Notes under the pieces: generated by a model | The model's input: only the letters and a program-made list of their open reading frames with translations | The model's database searches: none | Told to the model about the DNA's origin: nothing | Assembly: GCF_014932895.1 (NCBI RefSeq) | Contig: NZ_JACYOF010000003.1 | Span: 248,261 to 312,260 of the forward strand | Direction: 5' to 3' | DNA: 64,000 bases | Source of the DNA: Bacillus thuringiensis | GTDB lineage: Bacteria; Bacillota; Bacilli; Bacillales; Bacillaceae_G | Program-made: the position numbers and the translations under genes | In this document: one piece after another, positions 19,199-26,643 of the stretch | How the letters are laid out: the number at the start of each line of letters is the position of its first letter | How positions within the stretch are numbered: the first letter of the stretch is position 1

Positions 19199-20270
19199 TT
19201 ATACACACCTTTTCTATATAGTTAGAAGCCATTCCTGATAAAACACCACTATACGTAATAATATTAAAGTCCACCCAATCACCAACAACAAAGTTTTGTG
19301 AGCTATTTGTAACATCTATTATGCAATGATCACTACTTCCACCCTCAACAGTAATATTTTCATCCATAGCTTTTAAACCATTGATATCTATATCTTGCTT
19401 TCCAATAGCGACAATTGCTCTTTTACGTAGACCTTTATCACTTGGAGAAATAGGCTTTCCAAATGCATTCATATAAGCTCTTTCTCCTCGAGGTAATGAG
19501 GGCTTAGTTTTAAGTTCGATAATTTCTGCACGAAGTCGGATGACATCTGTTTCCCAATTATCTAACTTTTGGCCGTACGCTATTTCTCTCCCTAAAAATA
19601 TAGATTGGTTAATTCGTAAATTATTAATACCTTTTGGAACCATTCCATCATATAGCATTTGTAAACTACTAGAATTTCCACCTGATACAATTGGTAATGG
19701 TATATTGTATTTATCACGAATTTTTTGTGCTAGATCCACTATAAAGCCGTAATTTTCTTCTGTCGGAATAATTCCACCAAAACAAGTTAAATTCGTTCCA
19801 ATTCCAGTGAGATTAATCCCTTTCATTTGTAAAACTTTTGATATGGTATCATGAATCTTTTTTTCATCCTCATACCATATCCCTTCTCTAAGGTCACCAA
19901 CATCAATCATAAGAATAACGTCATGTTTTTTGTTATGTTGTTCTGCTACTTCTGAAAGCTTTTCTATTATTTTCAGCTCAGAGTTTAAACTGCAATGAGC
20001 ATACTGTATAACCTCATCAATTTCACTATATTTTGGTGATCTTAATAGCATTTTTTCAATTGGCAAGTGACTAAGCTTTTTCAAATTTTCAATTCGAGAA
20101 TCAGCTAATAAATCGACTCTAGCTTCCATTAATGCCTTAGCAAAATCTTCATTACCGCACACGCCTTTCGTAATACCTGCGATCGATATATTATACCGGT
20201 GTGCTTTTTTTACCAATTCTGATACATTTTTCTTTACTTTATTTATATCTATTTGTAATTGTGGCTTCAT
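19176..20270 (-). CDS. PLP-dependent amino acid racemase, alanine/ornithine racemase (COG3457) family
   Basis: A 364-residue cytosolic fold-type III PLP enzyme. The PLP lysine is Lys35 in SIAGITKGVCGN. Barrel motifs follow: LLADSRIENLKKL, MIDVGDLREG, GTNLTCFGG, IVSGGNSSSLQML, NNLRINQSIFLGRE. These are typical of the alanine/ornithine racemase family (ornithine, lysine, alanine or broad racemases) rather than of housekeeping Alr, which is longer and arranged differently. Its ATG overlaps the murF stop (ATGA). In this operon it probably supplies the D-amino acid used by the adjacent ligase; which amino acid cannot be read from sequence. Confidence 0.87.
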   Translation of the reverse strand: MKPQLQIDINKVKKNVSELVKKAHRYNISIAGITKGVCGNEDFAKALMEARVDLLADSRIENLKKLSHLPIEKMLLRSPKYSEIDEVIQYAHCSLNSELKIIEKLSEVAEQHNKKHDVILMIDVGDLREGIWYEDEKKIHDTISKVLQMKGINLTGIGTNLTCFGGIIPTEENYGFIVDLAQKIRDKYNIPLPIVSGGNSSSLQMLYDGMVPKGINNLRINQSIFLGREIAYGQKLDNWETDVIRLRAEIIELKTKPSLPRGERAYMNAFGKPISPSDKGLRKRAIVAIGKQDIDINGLKAMDENITVEGGSSDHCIIDVTNSSQNFVVGDWVDFNIITYSGVLSGMASNYIEKVCINETVCCN

Positions 20271-21640
20271 AAGGTCACCTGCTTTTCTAACATTTCAATT
20301 AATTTTTCAAATCGCAAACCTCTTGAAGCTTTAAATAAAATAGTACATGGATCCTTTGCATATTCAATAATACTCTCAATCAACTCTTCTTCTTCCATAA
20401 AATGTATCGCTTTTCCCACCGAAAATTGCTTTTGTGCCTTAGCAATCGTGTGAATTGTTAATTCACCATACCCAAAAATAGTATCTAATTTATCTGTATT
20501 TACGTACTCACCAACTTCTTCATGTAGCATTTTTCCTTGTTTCCCCATATCCAACATGTCGCCCATCACAAAAAGCTTTCTAGATCCGACATCTAATGAG
20601 GTAAGGGTATCTATAGCTGCCTTTACACTTTCTGGATTGGATTTATACGTATCATTAATAATAGTTATGGTTCCAATTTTAACTACTTCATTACGTTGTG
20701 AAGATAAAATAATATTATTTAACCCCTGTTGAATCGATTCATCTGACATCTTTAAATGTTTTGCCACACTAACGGCAGATAAACTATTAACTGCTTGATG
20801 CTCCCCTATAAGCGGTAAATGATACTGTACTTTACTTTGTGAAGCTGTAAATGCTATAGAAGACGAAGATGACGTACATGAAGTTAGATACATGTCATTG
20901 ATCTCCTTTACTCCAAAAGTACATTTTTTATGTGGGTAATTTTTTGCCTCTTCGACTAGTAAAGAATGATCACCATTGTAGAAAAGGATACCTTCTGAGT
21001 CTAATCCAATCATTATTTTCATTTTTTCTACTGCAATGTTCTTTAATGATCCAAGATTACTTAAATGCGCATTACCAATATTAGTGATAATGGCGATATT
21101 CGGTTGGACCATTTCACTTAGAAATGTAATGTCATCTATACGCCCCATTCCCATCTCAATAACCGCCATTTCTACATCTTCTTGTAACTGAAGCACGGTC
21201 AAGGGAACACCAATTTCATTATTGTAATTCCCTTGTGTTTTCTGAGTTTTATAACTGATAGATAAAATACTATGCAAAATATCTTTTGTAGATGTTTTTC
21301 CATTACTACCCGTTATACCAATAAAAATAGCTTTTAGTTGTTGACGATAAGAAGCTGCTAATTGCTGTAGCGCTACTGTTGTATCATCTACAAAAAGGAC
21401 AGGAATATTAGTAGGATAATTAGGTTCCCCCTTTTTCCATAATGTTGCTGCAGCTCCGTTTTGAATAGCGCCTTGAATAAAATGATGCCCGTTACTATTT
21501 GGACCAATAATTGGGATAAATAAAGAACCTTCTACCAAATTCCGTGAATCAATTGAAACACCTTTAATTACAACATTTTCACCCGTAAAATAACTTTCTT
21601 TGATCATATTAGAAACTTCTGATATAGTTCTTGTAATCAT
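20267..21640 (-). CDS. murF: MurF-type UDP-MurNAc-tripeptide:D-Ala-D-X ligase, operon copy
   Basis: A 457-residue Mur ligase that adds a D-Ala-D-X dipeptide to UDP-MurNAc-tripeptide. Domain order is normal: N-terminal substrate domain (SIDSRNLVEGSLFIPI), central ATPase with P-loop GITGSNGKTSTKDIL near residue 110 and EMGMGRIDDITFLS, and C-terminal domain with NDTYKSNPESVKAAI and ASRGLRFEKLIEML. The length equals that of the housekeeping enzyme. TAATG overlap joins it to ddl and ATGA overlap to the racemase. Bacillus normally has one ddl-murF pair elsewhere, so this is probably a second, specialised pair; that cannot be proved from this window. Confidence 0.92.
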   Translation of the reverse strand: MITRTISEVSNMIKESYFTGENVVIKGVSIDSRNLVEGSLFIPIIGPNSNGHHFIQGAIQNGAAATLWKKGEPNYPTNIPVLFVDDTTVALQQLAASYRQQLKAIFIGITGSNGKTSTKDILHSILSISYKTQKTQGNYNNEIGVPLTVLQLQEDVEMAVIEMGMGRIDDITFLSEMVQPNIAIITNIGNAHLSNLGSLKNIAVEKMKIMIGLDSEGILFYNGDHSLLVEEAKNYPHKKCTFGVKEINDMYLTSCTSSSSSIAFTASQSKVQYHLPLIGEHQAVNSLSAVSVAKHLKMSDESIQQGLNNIILSSQRNEVVKIGTITIINDTYKSNPESVKAAIDTLTSLDVGSRKLFVMGDMLDMGKQGKMLHEEVGEYVNTDKLDTIFGYGELTIHTIAKAQKQFSVGKAIHFMEEEELIESIIEYAKDPCTILFKASRGLRFEKLIEMLEKQVTL

Positions 21641-22710
21641 TATTCTGCTCTCCTAAATTGAATATTATTTTTATTACTGTGTTTTAATAAACCTAATTGA
21701 ATCAAGTGATCTAACAACTCAGAATATTTCATGCCATCAGTTTTATTAAATAACAGAGGGAACATGCTATGCTTTGTAAATCCCGGAAGTGTATTAACTT
21801 CATTTAAATAAATAGTATTACTCTCCGTAACAAAGAAATCTATTCTCATCAATCCTGAACCTTCTAAAGCTGTATAGGCTTCTTTTGCATATTTACACAA
21901 TTCTACATATGTTGTATCCGGAATAAGTGCTGGAATTTGTGGTGTTAAATGCTCATCTTCATACTTATCCTCAAAATTAAAGAAAGTTTGTTCTCTTTTC
22001 CATTCTCCTGCTAAAGAGCAATGTGGCTTCTCATTTCCTATAACACCAACAATTACTTCTTTACCTACTATTTCTTTTTCAATAAGAATTTTATTGTCAT
22101 ATAAAAAGGCTACTTCAATAGCTTGTACTAATTCTACTTCAGTTTTACAATAGCTAATCCCTATACTAGAACCCATGTTTGAAGGCTTTACATAGCATGG
22201 TAATCCAACCTGTGTAACAACATCCTTTATACAATATTTTTTATTGTGATTATATTGTTCCGTATTGAAATATACGTAAGGAGTTTGTGGAATCAAATGT
22301 TGAGCAAATACTTTTTTAGACCAAACTTTGTCCATTCCAACAGCAGATGTTAATACATCGTTTCCAACATATGCGACGTTTAACATCTCTAACATTCCTT
22401 GTAACTTCCCATCTTCTCCATAAGTACCGTGCAATACCGGGAACACAATGCTATTTTCGTCTAGTTCTTGTAAGAATTCACACATTGATTGCCCTAATTT
22501 TTCTTTTGTATCTATAATTAATTGAGATTTCAATATTTCCCCATTACATGTTACTCTTGGTTTGCTCCAATTTCCTTCTGGCGTAATATATACAGCAAAT
22601 ACATCATATTTATCTTTATTTAATTCGTTTAATACATTTAAAGCTGATTCTAAAGAGACCTCATGTTCAGCAGATTTGCCTCCATATAGTACGAATACTT
22701 TCTGTTTCAT
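21640..22710 (-). CDS. ddl: D-alanine--D-alanine (D-Ala-D-X) ligase, operon copy
   Basis: A 356-residue ATP-grasp ligase that joins D-Ala to a second D-amino acid. Motifs: VLYGGKSAEHEVSLES, FPVLHGTYGEDGKLQGMLE, VKPSNMGSSIG, RIDFF, LNEVNTLPGFTKHSMFPLL. The omega loop reads FFNFEDKYEDE; the KY tyrosine typical of amino-acid-specific ligases is present, but the usual FYDYxAKY has become FFNFEDKY. Overall it is closer to Bacillus Ddl than to VanG, unlike the ligase at 10.8-12.7 kb. It is the first gene of a four-gene operon and is preceded by TGGAGGT and by a promoter block shared with the divergent carboxypeptidase. Confidence 0.92.
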   Translation of the reverse strand: MKQKVFVLYGGKSAEHEVSLESALNVLNELNKDKYDVFAVYITPEGNWSKPRVTCNGEILKSQLIIDTKEKLGQSMCEFLQELDENSIVFPVLHGTYGEDGKLQGMLEMLNVAYVGNDVLTSAVGMDKVWSKKVFAQHLIPQTPYVYFNTEQYNHNKKYCIKDVVTQVGLPCYVKPSNMGSSIGISYCKTEVELVQAIEVAFLYDNKILIEKEIVGKEVIVGVIGNEKPHCSLAGEWKREQTFFNFEDKYEDEHLTPQIPALIPDTTYVELCKYAKEAYTALEGSGLMRIDFFVTESNTIYLNEVNTLPGFTKHSMFPLLFNKTDGMKYSELLDHLIQLGLLKHSNKNNIQFRRAE

Positions 22711-22805
22711 TTTGTTACCTCCATATATTTAATACACTTAAAAAGCAATATTTATGTAATAACTACATCTTACTTAAACTTTTTAAAGCTTCTTCGTTCA
22801 TCTTT

Positions 22806-22902
22806 CTTAATGATGTAATCTAAGATTAAGATAATTTAATTAAAATAAAAGAAAGATAAAATAAAATTTTTATTAAATCAGCAATAAAGAAACAGAGAAT
22901 AT
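22806..22902 (-). promoter_or_regulatory. Shared promoter block, ddl operon side
   Basis: About 95 bases that recur in inverted orientation at 23487-23585 with roughly nine identical bases in ten. Read towards ddl it contains two TTATCTT motifs 25 bases apart within TTTATTTTATCTTTC and AATTATCTTAATC. It ends about 96 bases before the ddl ATG. It probably holds the promoter and a regulator site. Confidence 0.7.
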
Positions 22903-23000
22903 TTTAAAGATTGACTTTCCATTTCAAAAATCATATCTATAAAAAAAAGAGTTCTGGTGCAAAACTTTATATGATGGCTAAATATAAGCGGAATTTTAAA

Positions 23001-23153
23001 GTGAAACTTTAATCAGTGGGGGTTTTGTCCATCCCCACTGATTATTAGCCTACACCAATCGGGCTTTTACGGGCCGTTGAGCCCCCACCTAACTTCCTCA
23101 CATTCGCCGAATTTCGAGGTGGGAGTCTTACTGCCCACAAATAGCGGGATAAA
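23001..23153 (+). repeat. bcr1-type repeat, copy 2
   Basis: Begins GTGAAACTTTAATCAGTGG and ends GCGGGATAAA. It lies between the two divergent promoters and abuts the IS6-family remnant. Confidence 0.82.
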
Positions 23154-23156
23154 TTC

Positions 23157-23434
23157 ATTGTTGCACAAGAATTTTATTATTTAGATGTTTTATACGCCTG
23201 ACTTGGATGCCTAATGGTATCTTTTTTTCTTTCTTCAATTTTTCTATAGCTATTGAATCAGCTGAATTTTTACCAACTGTAATTACACGAGGGATAGGGA
23301 TATAAAAAGATCTCAATGCTTTCTTAAAAAATTACTTTGCAGCTTTATGATTTCTAACTTTTCGACTAAACATGTAGCTCTAGCTCCTTTAAAAGTTGAG
23401 CCCTTAACTATTACAGTCTCTTTGCAACAGAACC
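23157..23434 (-). mobile_element. IS6-family (IS240/IS26-like) insertion sequence remnant
   Basis: The minus strand starts with a terminal repeat GGTTCTGTTGCAAAG (23420-23434), typical of IS6-family ends in Gram-positives. A transposase fragment follows at about 23165-23325: SFYIPIPRVITVGKNSADSI, then AIEKLKKEKKIPLGIQVRRI and KHLNNKILVQQ. The catalytic DDE core is gone on both sides, and the element is about 280 of an expected 800 bases. The bcr1 copy adjoins its inner end. Confidence 0.75.
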
Positions 23435-23486
23435 CCTTTTTAAATAGATGTGACTTTTGAAACGGGGAATTAACCCTCGAAATATT

Positions 23487-23585
23487 TCCTGCTTCTTTTT
23501 TGATGATTTAATAAAAACTTTATTTTATCTTTCTTTTATTTTAATTAAGTTATCTTAACCTTAAATTACATCAAAAAGAGAACAG
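23487..23585 (+). promoter_or_regulatory. Shared promoter block, carboxypeptidase side
   Basis: The inverted partner of 22806-22902. Read towards the carboxypeptidase it contains TTTATTTTATCTTTC and AAGTTATCTTAACC, and ends about 104 bases before the ATG at 23690, almost the same distance as on the ddl side. Confidence 0.7.
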
Positions 23586-23689
23586 AGTTAGTCCTTCATC
23601 AAATCAATAATCCTACATCTATATTTAATTTATTATATCTAAGGTCAAACATCAGTTTTTCTTATTATCTAAGAAGGAAGGGAATTATC

Positions 23690-24574
23690 ATGAGACGAAA
23701 ATTAGGATGGATCATATTATTACTACCACTAGTCCTTATTTTTACTGGGTGGTTATATGTTTATAAGACACCTAATACAGAACCAAATGTTAAAGCAAAA
23801 GCAGCCGTTCTTATGGATGCTAATACTGGAGAGGTTATTTATAAAAAAAATGAAACCGTACCTTATGCTCCAGCAAGTATGTCAAAAATGATGACAGCAT
23901 ATATTCTGTTAGAACATATTCATCAAGGAAAAATCCATTGGAAAGATCAAGTAACAATTAGTCAAAAATCCGAAAAAATGGATGGAGTTAAAATTCCGAT
24001 ACAAAGCGGAGATGTATTATCTATACAAGATTTATATCAGGCCTTACTAATCAAATCTGCAAATAACTCTGCAGTTGCTTTAGCGGAACATATAGCGTCA
24101 ACAGAAACGAAATTTGTAGAATTGATGAACCAAAAGGCTAAACAGTTAGGATTATCAAGTAAAACAACTTTTGTTAATGCTTCTGGTCTCCAAGAAGCAG
24201 ATGGAACTGAAACGAAGATGACATCAATGGATGTCGCAAAATTGGCCTATCATCTTATAAAGGATTATCCAGAAGTATTAAAAGTGACGCAATTAAGCGA
24301 AAGCCAATTGGTATTTAATAATGTTACTATTAAAAGCACAAATAAAATGCTTGATCCAACAAATCGTAGGTTTTATTTCAAAGGAATGGATGGATTAAAA
24401 TCTGGATTTACAGATAGTGCAGGGTATTGTTTTACAGGGACAGCAGTACAGGGAGATAAACGACTTATTTCTGTTGTTATGGGAACGAATAGCACAAATA
24501 AACGTTTTACTGAATCTCGAAAATTATTATCTTATGGTTTCCAAGTTACTGAAAGTTCTGTTGTCCAAAAATAA
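23690..24574 (+). CDS. D-Ala-D-Ala carboxypeptidase (peptidase S11, penicillin-binding protein), short form
   Basis: A 294-residue membrane-anchored serine D,D-carboxypeptidase that trims the last residue from stem pentapeptides outside the membrane. An N-terminal helix (residues about 5-25) anchors it. Catalytic motifs are complete: SMSK (ASMSKMMTAYILLE, around residue 65), SAN (IKSANNSAVALAEH) and KSG (DGLKSGFTDSAGYCFTG). Usual DacA/DacF proteins are 380-440 residues with a C-terminal beta domain and amphipathic anchor; both are absent here. GAAGGAAGGG precedes the ATG. It diverges from the ddl-murF operon under a near-identical promoter block and ends at a strong terminator. Confidence 0.9.
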   Translation: MRRKLGWIILLLPLVLIFTGWLYVYKTPNTEPNVKAKAAVLMDANTGEVIYKKNETVPYAPASMSKMMTAYILLEHIHQGKIHWKDQVTISQKSEKMDGVKIPIQSGDVLSIQDLYQALLIKSANNSAVALAEHIASTETKFVELMNQKAKQLGLSSKTTFVNASGLQEADGTETKMTSMDVAKLAYHLIKDYPEVLKVTQLSESQLVFNNVTIKSTNKMLDPTNRRFYFKGMDGLKSGFTDSAGYCFTGTAVQGDKRLISVVMGTNSTNKRFTESRKLLSYGFQVTESSVVQK

Positions 24575-24662
24575 CAATCTTTTTTGGACGGTTCAGCATC
24601 AGGAGTAAAAAACAACAATTTTGGATCCCGCAAAATAAGGGCTACTCATAATATTAAAACCA

Positions 24663-24700
24663 AATAAAACACCTCATAAAAATATGAGGTGTTTTATTTA
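24663..24700 (+). terminator. Terminator of the carboxypeptidase gene
   Basis: AATAAAACACCTCATA and its complement around AAAA, with a T-rich tail. Confidence 0.88.
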
Positions 24701-24775
24701 TGATTTAAAAGAAAGAAGGAATCAAATTTATTCTTCCCTCACCAATCTTTCCCACTCACTTAAATACACAACTTC

Positions 24776-24890
24776 TTATTCCACTTTTTTCTTTTCGGAA
24801 AGTAAACAAAAAAATTCTAGAAAATTACCGTCAAGGTCATAAAAATAAAGATTTGCAGTAGACGGTCGCCCAAATATTTAGCTCAATTAA
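24776..24890 (-). pseudogene. Glyoxalase/VOC-family protein, C-terminal remnant
   Basis: The minus strand encodes ANLYFYDLDGNFLEFFCLL followed by SEKKKVE and a stop, the typical last strand of VOC proteins (DPDGNxLEF). The start of the domain is replaced by unrelated sequence. A further short frame to 24729 follows the stop. Confidence 0.7.
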
Positions 24891-24938
24891 CGGCATAGTA
24901 TCGCTCCCTAAAACTGATTATCTATTCACCATCTACAA

Positions 24939-25415
24939 CTATTGGTTTAAATGATTTTTAACTGCTCTTATAACCAATTCATGATCTTCTTCTGGAGGTA
25001 ATCCTGATACTGTTACCATCCCAATAGCCCCTACGTTTTTTATTTGGATGGGAAATGATCCACCAAACGCAGCATATTCCGAGGCATCTAAACGGTATTT
25101 CTCATGATATGGGATTCCATTCATTTCACTTTCTATCTGCATATAATACGAGCTATGATTATGCAGGGAAACGACCCGTTTTTTACGCTCAATCCATTTG
25201 GTATTTTCCTCAGTTGTCCCTGTCATCTTGAAATGAAATAATTGCACACCATTTTTTGTTATATCAACAGCAATCAATTTCCCCTCTCGCTTTGCTGTTT
25301 CAACGATAAACAAACCTAATTGCAAGGCATCTTCATTTGTAAAAGAGGAAAATTGCAGTGTCTCCTCCTCATTTAAAATTTGTTTACTTATTTCACTCAT
25401 ATTTGAAGTACTCAT
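24939..25415 (-). CDS. UPF0303/GlcG-HbpS-like (DUF336) protein
   Basis: A 158-residue cytosolic protein of the UPF0303 (YBR137W-like) branch of the GlcG/HbpS family. Typical parts are [19 protein letters not shown] near residue 35, [16 protein letters not shown], and [15 protein letters not shown] with [20 protein letters not shown] at the end. Related HbpS binds heme, but this branch is uncharacterised. The ATG at 25415 is preceded by TGGAGGT and preferred to an upstream in-frame ATG. It is a single gene. Confidence 0.85.
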   Translation of the reverse strand: MSTSNMSEISKQILNEEETLQFSSFTNEDALQLGLFIVETAKREGKLIAVDITKNGVQLFHFKMTGTTEENTKWIERKKRVVSLHNHSSYYMQIESEMNGIPYHEKYRLDASEYAAFGGSFPIQIKNVGAIGMVTVSGLPPEEDHELVIRAVKNHLNQ

Positions 25416-25869
25416 ATCTTTAACCTCCATAATCGTTTTATGCCACATTGGCATTTTTAAAATTATTAGGCTCTATAGTACAACCTTTCAATAATTATGA
25501 ATCTAAATAAACAGCTGTAACATTGTTACTATCTCGTACCTTAAAGCTTGCTTTCTTCTTACAGGTGCTTATTCAACACAATAAAAAGTACTTTCCTACT
25601 TATCTACCTTTTACATAGGCTATTATGAAATATATTTAACACATTAAAAATGTATGTACTAAACTATAATAATATTATTAGTAAACTTTTTTGCTTCATG
25701 GCTACAATCCAAGTTCATCTAAGGAGTCTTTTATCAAATTAAACAAAAATAAAAAGAATCTATTCGGTATTAGATTCTTTTCTGGTCAAAAAACACTCCT
25801 ATATTTCCCGTATCTTTCATCATACCATCGAAAGAATAGTCCTATGACTATTTCAAATATTGGGTAACA

Positions 25870-25988
25870 CCACATCGCTGTCAAGCTAAGAAAAGCAAAT
25901 ACCCCCAAACCGAAAAAACAAGCTGTTTTCCGTCAAAACACATGGAATTTCCATCCTGGGGGTGTAAATCCTTAAGTTGATGGGCATA
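25870..25988 (-). mobile_element. IS231-like element end, remnant
   Basis: CTTAAGTTGATGGGCAT at 25971-25987 is the complement of the IS231 terminal repeat CATGCCCATCAACTTAAG. Inside it lie CACCCCCAGGATGGAAAT and GTATTTGCTTTTCTTAGC, which recur near 46971 and 49468. No transposase frame remains. Read on the minus strand, a short hydrophobic frame leads out of it and ends at about 25793. The IS231 label rests on memory of the terminal repeat. Confidence 0.6.
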
Positions 25989-26038
25989 GGGTACAGCCGT
26001 GAAAATGTTGTATATTCATCGATTTAATAAAATTACAT

Positions 26039-26380
26039 TTATACCTTTTTAACAAATTCAGATTTTAATTTCATAGCTCCAAAACCATCAATTTTACAAT
26101 CAATATCATGGTCTCCATCAACTAATCGGATACTTTTTACTTTTGTACCTATTTTTACGACTGATGAAGTTCCTTTTACTTTAAGATCTTTAATTACTGT
26201 TACAGAATCACCATCGTTTAAAATATTTCCATTTGCATCTTTAATTACCTTTGCATCTTCACTATTTTCAGTTTCTAATTCTAAAGTCCACTCATAAGCA
26301 CATTCTGGACAAACAAAAAGATTCCCATCTTCGTAAGTGTATTCTGAATTACATTTTGGACAATTTGGTAGATTAGACAT
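26039..26380 (-). CDS. phnA: PhnA/YjdM-family zinc-ribbon protein
   Basis: A 113-residue cytosolic protein. An N-terminal zinc ribbon ([21 protein letters not shown], residues about 6-26) is followed by the PhnA domain with [20 protein letters not shown] and [19 protein letters not shown]. The name comes from a phosphonate cluster, but the family is not a phosphonatase and its role is unclear. CGGAGG precedes the ATG at 26380; the longer upstream frame has no site. Confidence 0.9.
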   Translation of the reverse strand: MSNLPNCPKCNSEYTYEDGNLFVCPECAYEWTLELETENSEDAKVIKDANGNILNDGDSVTVIKDLKVKGTSSVVKIGTKVKSIRLVDGDHDIDCKIDGFGAMKLKSEFVKKV

Positions 26381-26643
26381 ATTTTTATTTCCTCCGCTCG
26401 TTATTATGTATTCTAAAAAATAAACATTATTTTCAATTTCCGTTTTCCTTTTAAATGTAAGGAAGATATTCTCTTCTTGCTGTTTGATAATCATTTGTTG
26501 AATGTATACAAAACCTTCTTGTTCTCACCTTGTAAAAATCTTCTCCACATTCTCCAAAGTAAACTTTCTCCTTCTCTATTTTTTAATAAAATGATTAAAA
26601 AAGTAGATTAAATCAAACAAATTTTGTATGTCAAGTGAATTTT

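Noticed and set aside
21640-22710. A D-Ala-D-lactate (VanA-like) specificity for the operon ligase
   Set aside because: The KY tyrosine of the omega loop is present; D-lactate ligases of the Leuconostoc type have Phe there and VanA has a different loop.
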